This document shows, in pieces, positions 15,958 to 25,246 of a stretch of DNA of 64,000 nucleotides. This stretch comes from Roseovarius sp. GTDB lineage: Bacteria; Pseudomonadota; Alphaproteobacteria; Rhodobacterales; Rhodobacteraceae. A model generated the notes under the pieces. It was given only the letters and a program-made list of their open reading frames with translations. It did no database searches and had not been told where the DNA came from. The translations under genes and the position numbers were made by a program. The number at the start of each line of letters is the position of its first letter. Position 1 is the stretch's first letter. The stretch covers positions 124,001-188,000 of the forward strand of contig NZ_JAUCYU010000001.1 of the NCBI RefSeq assembly GCF_030373445.1. The letters run 5' to 3'.

Positions 15958-17019
15958 ATGCCCGCCAAGATCCCCGCAACCGTGGTGACCGGTTTCCTCG
16001 GCGCCGGGAAGACCACGCTGATCCGGCACATGCTGGAAAACGCCAACGGCAAACGCATCGCGCTGATCATCAACGAGTTCGGGGACCTGGGCGTCGATGG
16101 CGGCATCCTGAAAGGCTGCGGCATCGAGAACTGCGCCGAGGATGACGTGATGGAGCTGTCGAACGGCTGCATCTGCTGCACTGTGGCCGAGGATTTCGTG
16201 CCGACGATGCAGAAGCTGCTCGACCGGGCGGATGCGCCCGATCATATCGTGATCGAGACCTCCGGGCTGGCGTTGCCCCAGCCCTTGGTGCGAGCCTTCA
16301 ATTGGCCCGAGATTTCCACCCGCGTGACGGTGGATGGCGTGGTGACCGTGGTCGACGGCAAGGCCGTGGCCGAGGGGCGGTTCGCCCATGACGTGGCGGC
16401 GGTGGATGCGCAGCGGGCGCTGGACGAGAACCTCGACCACGAGACGCCCCTGTCGGAGCTGTTCGAGGACCAGATCGCCTGTGCCGACATGATCGTGGTG
16501 AACAAGGCCGACCTGCTGGGCGAGGAGGAGGCCGGCGCGCTGGTGGGCCGCCTGCGCTCGGACAGCCGCGAGGGCGTGCAGGTGGTCAAGGCCACGATGG
16601 GCGCGCTGCCGGTCGACGTGCTGCTGGGCCAGGGGATCGGCGCCGAGGCGGATATGGAGGCGCGGCACGAGGTGCACCACCACCATCACCACGACGATGA
16701 CGAGGACGATCACGACCATCACCACGATCACGACCATGACGAGTTCGAAAGCTTCGTGGTGGCCCGTGACGAGATCGCCGACCCCGCGGCCTTTGCCGAG
16801 CAGGTGGCGGGCATCATCCGCCAGCACGACATCCTGCGGCTGAAGGGCTTCGCCGCCGTCACCGGCAAGCCGATGCGCCTGACGCTGCAGGCGGTGGGGC
16901 CGCGGATCGACACCTATTTCGACCGGCCCTTCGGCGCCGACGCCCGCGAGACGCGGCTGGTGGTGATCGGGCAGGCCGGGCTCGACCGGGCGGCGATCGA
17001 AGCCGCGCTGCAGGCCTGA
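15958..17019 (+). CDS. cobW: Cobalamin biosynthesis GTPase CobW
   Basis: A G3E-family GTPase and metallochaperone proposed to load cobalt onto the CobNST chelatase. Walker A is GFLGAGKTT (12-20), the metal motif is GCICC (Cys71, Cys73, Cys74), and NKADL is the guanine-specificity motif. A long His/Asp-rich run at about residues 240-262 (HHHHHHDDDEDDHDHHH) separates the GTPase from the C-terminal CobW_C domain. CGGAAGGAG precedes the ATG. The gene overlaps the next by one base. Confidence 0.93.
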   Translation: MPAKIPATVVTGFLGAGKTTLIRHMLENANGKRIALIINEFGDLGVDGGILKGCGIENCAEDDVMELSNGCICCTVAEDFVPTMQKLLDRADAPDHIVIETSGLALPQPLVRAFNWPEISTRVTVDGVVTVVDGKAVAEGRFAHDVAAVDAQRALDENLDHETPLSELFEDQIACADMIVVNKADLLGEEEAGALVGRLRSDSREGVQVVKATMGALPVDVLLGQGIGAEADMEARHEVHHHHHHDDDEDDHDHHHDHDHDEFESFVVARDEIADPAAFAEQVAGIIRQHDILRLKGFAAVTGKPMRLTLQAVGPRIDTYFDRPFGADARETRLVVIGQAGLDRAAIEAALQA

Positions 17020-17477
17020 TGCTCATCGTCGAGCGGGCCGATCCGCTGGCGCCGGGGCCGAAAGCGCTGCTGGAGGCGAGCCATGCGTTGATGCGCGAGA
17101 TGTTCGAGCCCGAGGAGAACTATTTCCTCGACTTCGAGGCGCTGCGCGGCGACGACGTGCGGTTCTTCGCGGCGCGCGAGGGCGGCGAGACGCTGGGCAC
17201 GGGGGCGCTGGCGCTGAAGGACGGCTATGGCGAGGTGAAGAGCATGTTCACCGCCCCCGAGGCGCGCGGCCGGGGCGTCGCCGCCGCCATCCTGCGCGCG
17301 CTGGAGGACGAGGCGCGCGCCCTCGGCCTGCCCCTCCTGCGGCTGGAAACGGGCGACCCGCTGGCCAGCGCCGTGCGGCTTTACGAACGCGCCGGCTTCA
17401 CCCGCTGTGGCATCTTCGGCGATTACCGCCCGAACGACAGCTCGGTCTACATGCAAAAGCCGCTGGCAGAGGCGTGA
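17019..17477 (+). CDS. GNAT family N-acetyltransferase
   Basis: 152 residues with the GNAT acetyl-CoA loop (VKSMFTAPEARGRGVAAAIL) and the typical end LRLETGDPLASAVRLYERAGF. The substrate is unknown. Its ATG overlaps the cobW stop and cobN follows 70 bases later, so it is probably co-transcribed, although no acetyltransferase step is known in cobalamin synthesis. Confidence 0.85.
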   Translation: MLIVERADPLAPGPKALLEASHALMREMFEPEENYFLDFEALRGDDVRFFAAREGGETLGTGALALKDGYGEVKSMFTAPEARGRGVAAAILRALEDEARALGLPLLRLETGDPLASAVRLYERAGFTRCGIFGDYRPNDSSVYMQKPLAEA

Positions 17478-17484
17478 TCCTCAT

Positions 17485-17533
17485 GCTTCTTCTTGGCAAA
17501 AATACTCAAAATCCCCACGCCCGCCACCGGCGG
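17485..17533 (-). repeat. Composite intergenic repeat, copy 3 (inverted)
   Basis: On the minus strand it reads CCGCC-GGT-GGCGG, then GGGGATTTTGAGTATTTTTGCC and AAGAAGAAGC. It keeps the hairpin, GGGATA-like core and AAGAAGAAGC tail of copies 1 and 2, and lies between the GNAT gene and cobN. Confidence 0.5.
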
Positions 17534-17547
17534 AAAGGCCTGACCTG

Positions 17548-20500
17548 ATGCACCTGCTCGCCGCCACCCCCGGCACGATCGACGATGGCAAGGAACCGGT
17601 CGACCTTGGCCAGAGCCCGTCGGACATCGTCTTCATCTCCGCCGCCGATACCGAGCTGGCGAGCCTCAGCGCGGCGCGCGCCGATATGGAGACGCCGCCG
17701 GGGTTGCGGCTGGCGAACCTGACGCATCTGCAGCATCCGATGTCGGTGGACCTGCACCTTGATAACTGCGCCACGAAATCGCGGCTGGTGGTGGCCCGGG
17801 TGCTGGGCGGCGTGGGCTACTGGAAATACGGGGCCGAGCAGTTTGCCGCGCGCTGTCACGAGGCGGGTGTGCCGCTGGCGCTGTTGCCCGGCGATGACAA
17901 GCCGGATGCGGAATTGCGGGAGTTGTCGACGGTGCCGGATGAGGAGTACGACGCGCTCTGGGCCTATCTCGTCGAGGGCGGGCCGGAGAACGCGGTGAAT
18001 TTCCTCGACTATGCGAAGGCGATGCTGGAAGGCGGGGAGAAACCCGCCACCGCGGCGCCGCTGTTGCGGGCGGGCGTCTACTGGCCGGGCGCGGGCGTGG
18101 CCGACCTGGCCGCAGCGCAGGGTGCGTGGACCGAGGGCCAGCCGGTGGTGCCGCTGATCTTCTACCGGGCGCTGGTGCAGGGGGCCGGGCTGAACCCGGT
18201 CAACCGGCTGGTGAAGGCGCTTCTGCGGGCCGGGCTGAACCCACTGCCGGTCTTCGTGGCCTCGCTGAAGGACCCGGTGTCGGTGGCAACGCTGGAACAT
18301 CTCTTCACCGCCGCGCCGCCTTCGGTGATCCTCAACGCCACCTCCTTCGCCGTGGGCTCGCCCCATGCCGGCGACCAGAGCCCCGACAATCCGCTGACCA
18401 TGGCAGCAGCAAAGCAGGCGCCGGTGATGCAGGTGGTTCTGGCCGGCTCGTCCGAGGAGGCGTGGAAGGACGGGCTCACGGGCCTCTCCGCCCGCGATAT
18501 CGCGATGAACGTGGCCTTGCCGGAGGTGGATGGCCGCGTGCTTTCCCGCGCCGTCAGCTTCAAGGGCGAGGCGTTCTTCGACGAGGCGACGGAATGCCCG
18601 ATCGCCACCTACCGGGCGCAGGGTGACCGGATCGATTTCGTGGCTCAACTGGCGGCAAACTGGGCGCGGCTCAGACAAACGCCGGAGGCCGAGCGCAAGG
18701 TGGCGCTGGTGCTGGCGAACTACCCCAACAAGGACGGGCGGCTGGCCAATGGCGTGGGGCTCGATACGCCGGCCGGCACGGTACATGTGCTGAAGCTGCT
18801 GGAGCCGGCCGGGTACAAGGTGACCGGTGCGCCCGGGGACAGCGATGCGCTGATGCAGGCGGTGATGGCGGGGCCGACCAACTGGCTCACCGACCGGGCC
18901 GAGCGTGGCGGCGGGGTCGAGATGAGCCTCGCCGACTACATGATCGATTACGGGCAGTTGCCGTGGGAGCTGCGCGAGGCGATGGAGCGCCGCTGGGGCC
19001 CGCCCGAGCAGGACCCGTTCTTCACGCCCGGCGAGGTGGATTGCGGCCGGTTCAGCCTGTCGGTCCTGCAATTCGGCAACGTGGTCGTCGGCGTGCAGCC
19101 GGCACGCGGCTACAATATCGATCCGACCGATACCTACCATTCCCCTGACCTCGTGCCGCCGCATAATTACCTGGCCTTCTATTTCTGGCTCAGGCACCAG
19201 TTCCGGGCGCAGGCGATCGTGCATATGGGCAAGCATGGCAACCTTGAATGGCTGCCGGGCAAGGCCCTGGCGCTGAGCCAGGAGTGCTGGCCCGAGGCGG
19301 TCTTCGGCCCCACGCCGCATGTCTACCCGTTCATCGTCAACGACCCCGGCGAGGGCACGCAGGCCAAGCGGCGGGCGCAGGCGGTGATCATCGACCACCT
19401 GACGCCGCCGCTCACGCGGGCCGAGACCTACGGGCCGCTGAAGGATCTCGAGGCGCTGGTCGACGAGTATTACGAGGCGGCGGGCGTCGACCCCCGGCGG
19501 ATCGACCATCTGCGGCGCGAGATCCTGACGCTGGCCTCGGCCACGGGGCTCGACCGCGATGTGGGCATGGGCGGCGCCGACGAGGAAACCGATCTGGCCA
19601 AGCTCGACGCCTATCTCTGCGAGTTGAAGGAGGCGCAGATCCGCGACGGGCTGCACATCTTCGGGCAGTCGCCAGAGGGGCGGCAGGCGCTCGACCTGAC
19701 AATCGCGCTGACCCGTGTGCCGCGCGGCCAGGGCAAGGGCGGCGATGCCTCGATCATCCGGGCGCTGGCCGATGACCTGAAGCTCGGCTTCGACCCGCTC
19801 GATTGCGAGATGGCGGCGGCGTGGGAGGGCCCGAGGCCGGAAGCGCTGGCGCAGGTGTCGGACGATCCGTGGCGCAGCACCGGCGACACGGTGGAGCGGC
19901 TGGAACTGCTGGCCGTCGCGATGGTCGAGGGCGCCACCCCGCCCGGCCCCGCGTCGCAGGCGGTGATGGCGGAGATCGGCGGCACGATCCGCCCGACGCT
20001 GGCCCGGTGCGGGCCGGAGGAGGGACGCGGGTTGCTCGACGCGCTGGCGGGAAGGTTCGTGCCCCCTGCCCCGTCGGGCGCGCCGACGCGCGGGCGGCTC
20101 GACGTGCTGCCCACGGGGCGGAATTTCTTCTCGGTCGACAGCCGGGCGGTGCCGACGCCGACCGCCTGGGCGCTGGGGTGGAAATCGGCCAACCTGCTGA
20201 TCGAGAAGCATTTGCAAACCCATGGCGACTGGCCGCGCACCATGCTTTTGACGGCCTGGGGCACCGCCAACATGCGCACCGGCGGCGACGATATCGCCCA
20301 GGCGATGGCGCTGATGGGGGTGAAACCGAAATGGGACGCGGCGAACCGGCGCGTCACCGGGTTCGAGGTGCTGCCGCAGGGGGTTCTGGGGCGGCCACGG
20401 GTCGACGTCACGCTCAGGATCTCGGGTTTCTTCCGCGATGCCTTCCCGCAGCTCATCGCGCTGTTCGACAGCGCCGCACGGGCGGTGCAAGCGATGGACG

Positions 20501-21261
20501 AGCCGGAGGATCTGAACCCGGCGGCTGCGCGGGCCAAGGCCGAGGGCGCGGGCGCGCGCATCTACGGGGCGAAGCCGGGGGCCTATGGCGCCGGGTTGCA
20601 GGCGCTGATCGACGAGAGGCTGTGGTCGGGCAAGGCGGACCTCGCCGAGGCCTATCTCACCTGGGGGAGCTATGCCTATGGCGCCAAGGACGAGGGCACG
20701 CCCGACCGGGCCGGGTTCGAGGCGCGGCTGAAGCAGACCGAGGCGATCGTACAGAACCAGGACAACCGCGAGCACGACATCCTCGACTCGGACGATTACT
20801 ACCAGTTCGAGGGCGGTGCCGCGGCGGCGGTGGCGACCCTGCAAGGCAAGGACCGGCCGATCTACCACAACGACCATTCCCGCCCCGAACGCCCCGTCAT
20901 CCGCACGCTGGAGGACGAGATCGGGCGCGTGGTGCGGTCCCGCGTGGTGAACCCCAAGTGGATCGACGGCGTCAAGCGCCACGGCTACAAGGGCGCGTTC
21001 GAGATCGCGGCGACGGTCGATTACCTCTTCGCCTTCTCGGCCACCACGGGCGCGGTCCGGGATCATCATTTCGACATGGTCGAGGCGGCTTTCCTGGAGG
21101 ATGATGAGACGCGCGACTTCATCGCCGAGCACAACGCCCCCGCCCTGCGCGAGATGGCCGAGCGGTTGCAGGAAGCCATCGACCGGGGGCTCTGGGTGCC
21201 GCGCTCGAACTCGGCGCGGGCGCGGATCGAGGCGGCACGGCGCGGCAAGGCCGTGCCCTGA
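17548..21261 (+). CDS. cobN: Cobaltochelatase subunit CobN
   Basis: The large subunit (1237 residues, normal) of the ATP-dependent aerobic cobaltochelatase that inserts cobalt into hydrogenobyrinic acid a,c-diamide; related to magnesium chelatase ChlH/BchH. Diagnostic stretches are VHMGKHGNLEWLPGKALALS, PFIVNDPGEGTQAKRRAQA and RTGGDDIAQAMALMG. It needs CobS and CobT, which are not in the window. ATG at 17548 gives MHLLAATPGTIDDG, the usual N-terminus; GGAAAGG lies 11 bases before it. It is the last cobalamin gene of the riboswitch cluster. Confidence 0.96.
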   Translation: MHLLAATPGTIDDGKEPVDLGQSPSDIVFISAADTELASLSAARADMETPPGLRLANLTHLQHPMSVDLHLDNCATKSRLVVARVLGGVGYWKYGAEQFAARCHEAGVPLALLPGDDKPDAELRELSTVPDEEYDALWAYLVEGGPENAVNFLDYAKAMLEGGEKPATAAPLLRAGVYWPGAGVADLAAAQGAWTEGQPVVPLIFYRALVQGAGLNPVNRLVKALLRAGLNPLPVFVASLKDPVSVATLEHLFTAAPPSVILNATSFAVGSPHAGDQSPDNPLTMAAAKQAPVMQVVLAGSSEEAWKDGLTGLSARDIAMNVALPEVDGRVLSRAVSFKGEAFFDEATECPIATYRAQGDRIDFVAQLAANWARLRQTPEAERKVALVLANYPNKDGRLANGVGLDTPAGTVHVLKLLEPAGYKVTGAPGDSDALMQAVMAGPTNWLTDRAERGGGVEMSLADYMIDYGQLPWELREAMERRWGPPEQDPFFTPGEVDCGRFSLSVLQFGNVVVGVQPARGYNIDPTDTYHSPDLVPPHNYLAFYFWLRHQFRAQAIVHMGKHGNLEWLPGKALALSQECWPEAVFGPTPHVYPFIVNDPGEGTQAKRRAQAVIIDHLTPPLTRAETYGPLKDLEALVDEYYEAAGVDPRRIDHLRREILTLASATGLDRDVGMGGADEETDLAKLDAYLCELKEAQIRDGLHIFGQSPEGRQALDLTIALTRVPRGQGKGGDASIIRALADDLKLGFDPLDCEMAAAWEGPRPEALAQVSDDPWRSTGDTVERLELLAVAMVEGATPPGPASQAVMAEIGGTIRPTLARCGPEEGRGLLDALAGRFVPPAPSGAPTRGRLDVLPTGRNFFSVDSRAVPTPTAWALGWKSANLLIEKHLQTHGDWPRTMLLTAWGTANMRTGGDDIAQAMALMGVKPKWDAANRRVTGFEVLPQGVLGRPRVDVTLRISGFFRDAFPQLIALFDSAARAVQAMDEPEDLNPAAARAKAEGAGARIYGAKPGAYGAGLQALIDERLWSGKADLAEAYLTWGSYAYGAKDEGTPDRAGFEARLKQTEAIVQNQDNREHDILDSDDYYQFEGGAAAAVATLQGKDRPIYHNDHSRPERPVIRTLEDEIGRVVRSRVVNPKWIDGVKRHGYKGAFEIAATVDYLFAFSATTGAVRDHHFDMVEAAFLEDDETRDFIAEHNAPALREMAERLQEAIDRGLWVPRSNSARARIEAARRGKAVP

Positions 21262-21279
21262 GGAAGGGAGACGGGAGCG

Positions 21280-21663
21280 ATGACGGTGAAGGGACATTGC
21301 CTGTGCGGCGCGGTGCGGTTCGAACTCGACGGCCCGCCCAACTGGGTCGGGCATTGCCATTGCGACAGTTGCCGGCGGGCCACCGGGGCGCCGCTTGTCA
21401 CCTTCGTGGGCCATCCCGACGGGCAGTGGCGCTGGACGGGGAAAGAGCCTTCGGTCTACGCCTCCTCGCCCGGCACCCGGCGCACCTTCTGCCCCACCTG
21501 CGGTGCGTCGGTCACCTATGCCACCGACAACACCCCCGGCGAGACGCATTTCCACGCCACGCTGCTTGACGATCCGGCGTCGGTGCAGCCCACCGAGATC
21601 GACCACGCCGACGAGCGCCTGCCCTGGATGCCGGCGGATTACCCCGGCTGCGGGAAGCTCTGA
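21280..21663 (+). CDS. GFA (glutathione-dependent formaldehyde-activating enzyme-like) family protein
   Basis: A 127-residue single-domain zinc protein of the Gfa/CENP-V fold: HCLCGAVRF, GHCHCDSCRR and FCPTCGASVTY provide the conserved zinc cysteines. The family contains Gfa but most members have unknown substrates, so the formaldehyde link should not be assumed. It starts 18 bases after cobN with GGAAGGGAG upstream and may be read through from it. Its 3' end overlaps the convergent lipoprotein gene by 25 bases. Confidence 0.85.
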   Translation: MTVKGHCLCGAVRFELDGPPNWVGHCHCDSCRRATGAPLVTFVGHPDGQWRWTGKEPSVYASSPGTRRTFCPTCGASVTYATDNTPGETHFHATLLDDPASVQPTEIDHADERLPWMPADYPGCGKL

Positions 21664-22043
21664 TCGACGGGCACGCAGTAGAGGCTGCCGGTGTCGCCGT
21701 TTTCATGCAGGTCCATCTCGCAGAAGAGTTCGCCGCTGGGCGGGCGCGGCGGCGGCGGGCCCGACCCGCAATCGAGCCGCGCCTCGACCAGCGCCGCATC
21801 GCCCTTGAGGCGCGTCACCTCGCAACCGCTGACCTTCTCGATGGCCAGCACCGCCTTTTCCCCCACCGAGGACAGGCGCGGCGCCCATTCCATGTTGAGG
21901 CGGATCGCCTCGGCCCGCCGGCCCTTCACGCGGATGTCGAAGGTGCTGCCGCCCAGGTGCATCCGCACCGGCTCGCCCCCGTAGAAACCGGGGCTGGGCG
22001 TGTTGCAGGCGGTAAGCAACAGGAGGAGGAAGAACCAGCGCAT
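21639..22043 (-). CDS. Putative lipoprotein of unknown function
   Basis: 134 residues beginning MRWFFLLLLLTACNTPS: a short signal peptide with lipobox LTAC (Cys13 becoming the lipidated N-terminus). The body has two more cysteine-bearing motifs (VSGCEVTRLKG, ARLDCGSGPPPPRPPSG) and no family I can name. It overlaps the GFA gene tail to tail. Confidence 0.65.
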   Translation of the reverse strand: MRWFFLLLLLTACNTPSPGFYGGEPVRMHLGGSTFDIRVKGRRAEAIRLNMEWAPRLSSVGEKAVLAIEKVSGCEVTRLKGDAALVEARLDCGSGPPPPRPPSGELFCEMDLHENGDTGSLYCVPVDQSFPQPG

Positions 22044-22095
22044 GCCCCCGAGCGTGGCCGCGCGATGGTTAAGGGCGGGTTAACGGCCGCTCGGC

Positions 22096-22461
22096 TCAGC
22101 CATAGCTCTTGATCACGGCGACGCGGTTTGCCTTGGCGCTGGTGAACTCCAACACATGGGCAAAGCGCCGCGTCCGCCCGTCGGCCAGCGTCACCTCGCC
22201 GCTGGCGGCGCCCGTCCGGCCGTGGGAGATCGCGTGCTCGATCACCATCGCCACCGGGGCCATCAGGCTGTCGAGATGCGCCTGCACGGCCTCGATCCCC
22301 TCCAGCGGCTTCAGCGGCTCTGTCCCGGCGCCGTGCCAGACCACCGCGTCGCTGAAGGCCTCCGGCAGCGCCTCGCCCGTCTCGAGCGCGATCGCCACGG
22401 TTTGCACGAAGCTGTTCTTCGGCGAATTGCCGCAATCCCGGCTTTCCTCGATCTTTGTCAT
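22096..22461 (-). CDS. NTF2/SnoaL-like domain protein
   Basis: 121 residues with the cone-fold layout of SnoaL/NTF2-like proteins: an early helix pair, WHGAGTEPLKPLEGIEAVQAHLDSLMAP, and a C-terminal sheet ending LEFTSAKANRVAVIKSYG. Such proteins include isomerases, hydrolases and binding proteins; nothing fixes the substrate. It lies downstream of the VOC gene on the same strand, 29 bases away, and may be co-transcribed. Confidence 0.7.
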   Translation of the reverse strand: MTKIEESRDCGNSPKNSFVQTVAIALETGEALPEAFSDAVVWHGAGTEPLKPLEGIEAVQAHLDSLMAPVAMVIEHAISHGRTGAASGEVTLADGRTRRFAHVLEFTSAKANRVAVIKSYG

Positions 22462-22490
22462 CTCTGCCCTTTCGCCCGTGGATCGGCGCC

Positions 22491-22838
22491 CTACCGGCCG
22501 TCGAGAAGGCTCACGGTATTGCCCTCGGGATCAGTGAATTCGGAAAAGCGCAGCGTGTCAAAGCCGTCGACCTTCACCGGCGCGGGCACGGCGATCCCGG
22601 CCGCGCCGAGCCGCGCGATCTCGGCATCGAGGTCGGCCACGTGCAGCGTCACCGTCGCGCCGCCATACCCGTTGGAGCTGTCGAGCACCTGGAACAGGAT
22701 ATCCCCGGTCAGCGACCATTCATGGCAGGATGGCATCGGCGCACGATCCCACTGGCGGCCGAGGAACCGGGCCCACCAGTCGGTCTGGGCGGCGAAATCT
22801 TTGGCGTGGATACTGAGGAAGACGTCGTACAGTCGCAT
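22491..22838 (-). CDS. VOC (glyoxalase/bleomycin resistance) family protein
   Basis: A 115-residue single VOC module: a DVFLSIHAKDFAAQTDWWARFLGRQW start, VTLHVADLDAEIARLGAAGI in the middle and FTDPEGNTVSLLDGR at the end, the usual metal-binding Glu region being FTDPEGN. Candidate roles are dioxygenase-like or glyoxalase-like; no specific function can be assigned. Confidence 0.75.
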   Translation of the reverse strand: MRLYDVFLSIHAKDFAAQTDWWARFLGRQWDRAPMPSCHEWSLTGDILFQVLDSSNGYGGATVTLHVADLDAEIARLGAAGIAVPAPVKVDGFDTLRFSEFTDPEGNTVSLLDGR

Positions 22839-22968
22839 GCTGCGGTCCTCGGGTCACTCCTGCCGACAACCCGCGCAGCTCGGGCCGGGTTCCCGCCGTC
22901 TGCAAACGGCAAGGGGCGAGGCCCGATGGCCCCGCCCCGCCCGGGCGTTCCGATACGCTGCTAACCCG

Positions 22969-25011
22969 TCAGAACGCCTTGGCCACGGTGAACTTGAAAT
23001 TCCGCCCCGTCGCCCGGCGGCCGGGGCTCATCAGCGGTGTCCGGTAGTTCTGGTCGAAGAGGTTCTCGATCCCCACGCGCAGCTCCGTGCCCTCCCAGAC
23101 CCCGCGCCCCGGCGCCAGGGTAGCGCGCAGGTTGTGCACGGCGTAGCTCGGCGTATAGCCGAAGCCGTTGGTGACCGACTCGTTCATCTCGGTCTCCCAG
23201 CTCAGGTCGAGCGCATCGCCGAACGACTTGCCGACCGTCAGCCGCAGGTTGTTGCCGGCGTTGAGCCCCCAGTCGGAGGTGACGAGAACCGCGTCGGTCT
23301 GCTCGGCCTCGGCGAAGGTGGCGTTCAGGTCGGCATAGAGCCCGTTCCGCATCGCGTAGGAGCCCTCGATCTCGATGCCCTGAACATGCACCCCGTCCAG
23401 CAGTTGCGAGCCCATCGGCGTGGTCGACACGTAGGAGGTCACGTCCCACAGCTCGGTGTCATAGGCATTCACCTTCAACGCCAGCCTGTCGCCCGCGCGG
23501 AACACGTCGCGCCCGTCATAGGCGCCGCCAACCTCGAAGGTGCGCGACTTCTCGGTCATCGACACGCGCACGAGGTTGTCGAGATCGTCGATCGGCGGCA
23601 GCACCTCGGTATAGGCGGCACTGCCGAAGACCGAAATGCCGTTGCCGAACGCATAGCGCGCCGACACGCCCCCCATCAGCGCATCGTGGCTGAACCGGCC
23701 GTTGTTCGGCGGGGTGTCTCCGTCGATCTTCGAGGTCTCGTAGCGCAGGGCGGGCGTCACCGTCCAGCCGCCGCCGAACGCCATCTCGTCAATCAGGAAG
23801 AGCGCCCAGCGGTTGTCCTTCCCGCCCGGCGCCGAGGAGGCGTTGAGCCGCTTGCGATGGATGTACTCCATCCCCGACACGAGCTCATGCGCCACCGGCC
23901 CGGTATCGAAACGCGCGCGGTTCTTCAGCGTCACGGTGGTGGTCTCGTACTTGTGGTCGGCATCCAGCAGCCCGGTCAGGAAGGGCGGCGTGCCCGGAAC
24001 CGGGGTCTGCATGATCTCCTCGTTGGCATAGGAAAACTGCAGCGTCAGGTCGATCAGCTCGTTGCCCGCGGGGTTGTAGCCATAGCGCAGCATCGCCGTC
24101 TCGCTGCTGGTCTCCCGGTCGAAGAAGCCGAAGCCGGCGCCCAGCCCGAAGGCGTCGTAGGGCACGTTGTACTGGGTCGAGTCGGTGTTGGTATAGGAGG
24201 CCGTCAGCGAATGCGCGTCATCGGCACCGAAGGTCAGCTTGCCCTTGAACATGTAGGACGGGTCGTTGATGTCGCCGCCATCGGGGTTGATCGGGTTGCC
24301 GTCGCCATCCTCCTGGATGCCGAGCTGGCGGTTGGTGTAGTTGAGCAGGAATTCCAGCTTCTCGGTCGGCTGCCACGCCAGGATCGAGGAATTCGCGATC
24401 CCCTCGCCATTGGTCGAAAACTCCAGCATCTGGCGGAAGGCGAAACCGGGCTCGCCGCCGGTGAAATCCGACGCGTCCTTCGTCTCCAGCAGCACCGCGC
24501 CGCCGACCACGCCCGAGCCGTATTCGAACGAGCCCACCGTGCCGCGGATCACCTCGACCTGCTTGTAGAGCGCGGGGTCGGTGAAAAGCTGGTTGCCGAT
24601 GCGGTACAGCTCCTCGCTGCCGCGCGTCACCCCGTCGACCTGGATCAGCACCTTCTGGTCGGTGCCATAGGTGCCGGTCGCGCCGAAGCCGCGGATGTTG
24701 ATGCCCGAGCCCTGCGCCCGCGTGCCGTTCACGAGGTTCACGCCGGGCACCGAATCGATCAGCTCGGCCACCGTGCCGGCCTGCCGGTCCTTGATCTCGT
24801 CCTGGTCGATCTCGGTCACCGGGGTGGCGGTGTCGGTGCGCACCTCCCGCTTGCTTTCCTGAAGGGTGAGCGTGCCGAGGAAGCCGCCCGGCCCCGCCTG
24901 GCTGTCATCCCCGTTCTGCGCCTCTTCCTGTGCCAAGGCCGGCAGGGCCAGAAGCCATGCCACGCACAGCGCCGTCGTGCCCCGAAGGGCCCGCGAAATG
25001 TCCCGCGTCAT
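22969..25011 (-). CDS. hmuR: TonB-dependent haem/haemoglobin receptor
   Basis: An outer-membrane importer. A signal peptide (to about ALPALAQ, residue 28) is followed by a TonB box region, a plug domain (TVAELIDSVPGVNLVNGTRA; GFGATGTYGTDQKVLIQVDG) and a 22-strand barrel ending in FKFTVAKAF with terminal Phe. 680 residues is usual for HmuR/HutA-type receptors. I start at the ATG at 25011 because it begins the signal peptide; an upstream frame to 25062 has no role. The gene is divergent from hmuSTUV, which defines the haem assignment. Confidence 0.88.
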   Translation of the reverse strand: MTRDISRALRGTTALCVAWLLALPALAQEEAQNGDDSQAGPGGFLGTLTLQESKREVRTDTATPVTEIDQDEIKDRQAGTVAELIDSVPGVNLVNGTRAQGSGINIRGFGATGTYGTDQKVLIQVDGVTRGSEELYRIGNQLFTDPALYKQVEVIRGTVGSFEYGSGVVGGAVLLETKDASDFTGGEPGFAFRQMLEFSTNGEGIANSSILAWQPTEKLEFLLNYTNRQLGIQEDGDGNPINPDGGDINDPSYMFKGKLTFGADDAHSLTASYTNTDSTQYNVPYDAFGLGAGFGFFDRETSSETAMLRYGYNPAGNELIDLTLQFSYANEEIMQTPVPGTPPFLTGLLDADHKYETTTVTLKNRARFDTGPVAHELVSGMEYIHRKRLNASSAPGGKDNRWALFLIDEMAFGGGWTVTPALRYETSKIDGDTPPNNGRFSHDALMGGVSARYAFGNGISVFGSAAYTEVLPPIDDLDNLVRVSMTEKSRTFEVGGAYDGRDVFRAGDRLALKVNAYDTELWDVTSYVSTTPMGSQLLDGVHVQGIEIEGSYAMRNGLYADLNATFAEAEQTDAVLVTSDWGLNAGNNLRLTVGKSFGDALDLSWETEMNESVTNGFGYTPSYAVHNLRATLAPGRGVWEGTELRVGIENLFDQNYRTPLMSPGRRATGRNFKFTVAKAF

Positions 25012-25129
25012 TGTCCGTTTCCTTTCGTCCGCTATCCGGATTGTCTTGCCGAAGTCGCTCACGAAAGGCTGGCGCCCGTGGTATTTTGATTGATGTCCGA
25101 CCGGTAACTTTGGTCTTGTCTGCCTCTAG

Positions 25130-25151
25130 TTATTCAGACTAAAAGAGTCAA
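25130..25151. promoter_or_regulatory. Palindrome and -35 element in the hmuR/hmuS divergent promoter
   Basis: TTATTCAGACTAA (25130-25142) is a 13-bp palindrome of form TTAnTCnGAnTAA. On the minus strand TTGACT (25151-25146) lies next to it, so the palindrome falls in the spacer of a likely hmuR promoter. An iron regulator (Irr, RirA or Fur type) is the natural candidate, but the sequence does not tell which. Confidence 0.4.
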
Positions 25152-25246
25152 GTTTTCAGGCGACGCCATCCGGCCCCGCCGCAGCCACGCCGCGCCACCT
25201 GTTGCGGCGAAGCCATGACACCCGAAATCGCAGCATCGAGGTCACC

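Noticed and set aside
17506..21606. A 1366-codon minus-strand frame opposite cobN
   Set aside because: His/Arg/Gln-rich composition typical of the antisense of GC-rich coding DNA; cobN on the plus strand is certain.
22156..25089. A 977-codon plus-strand frame across the NTF2, VOC and receptor genes
   Set aside because: It covers three real minus-strand genes and their gaps; composition is that of an antisense frame.
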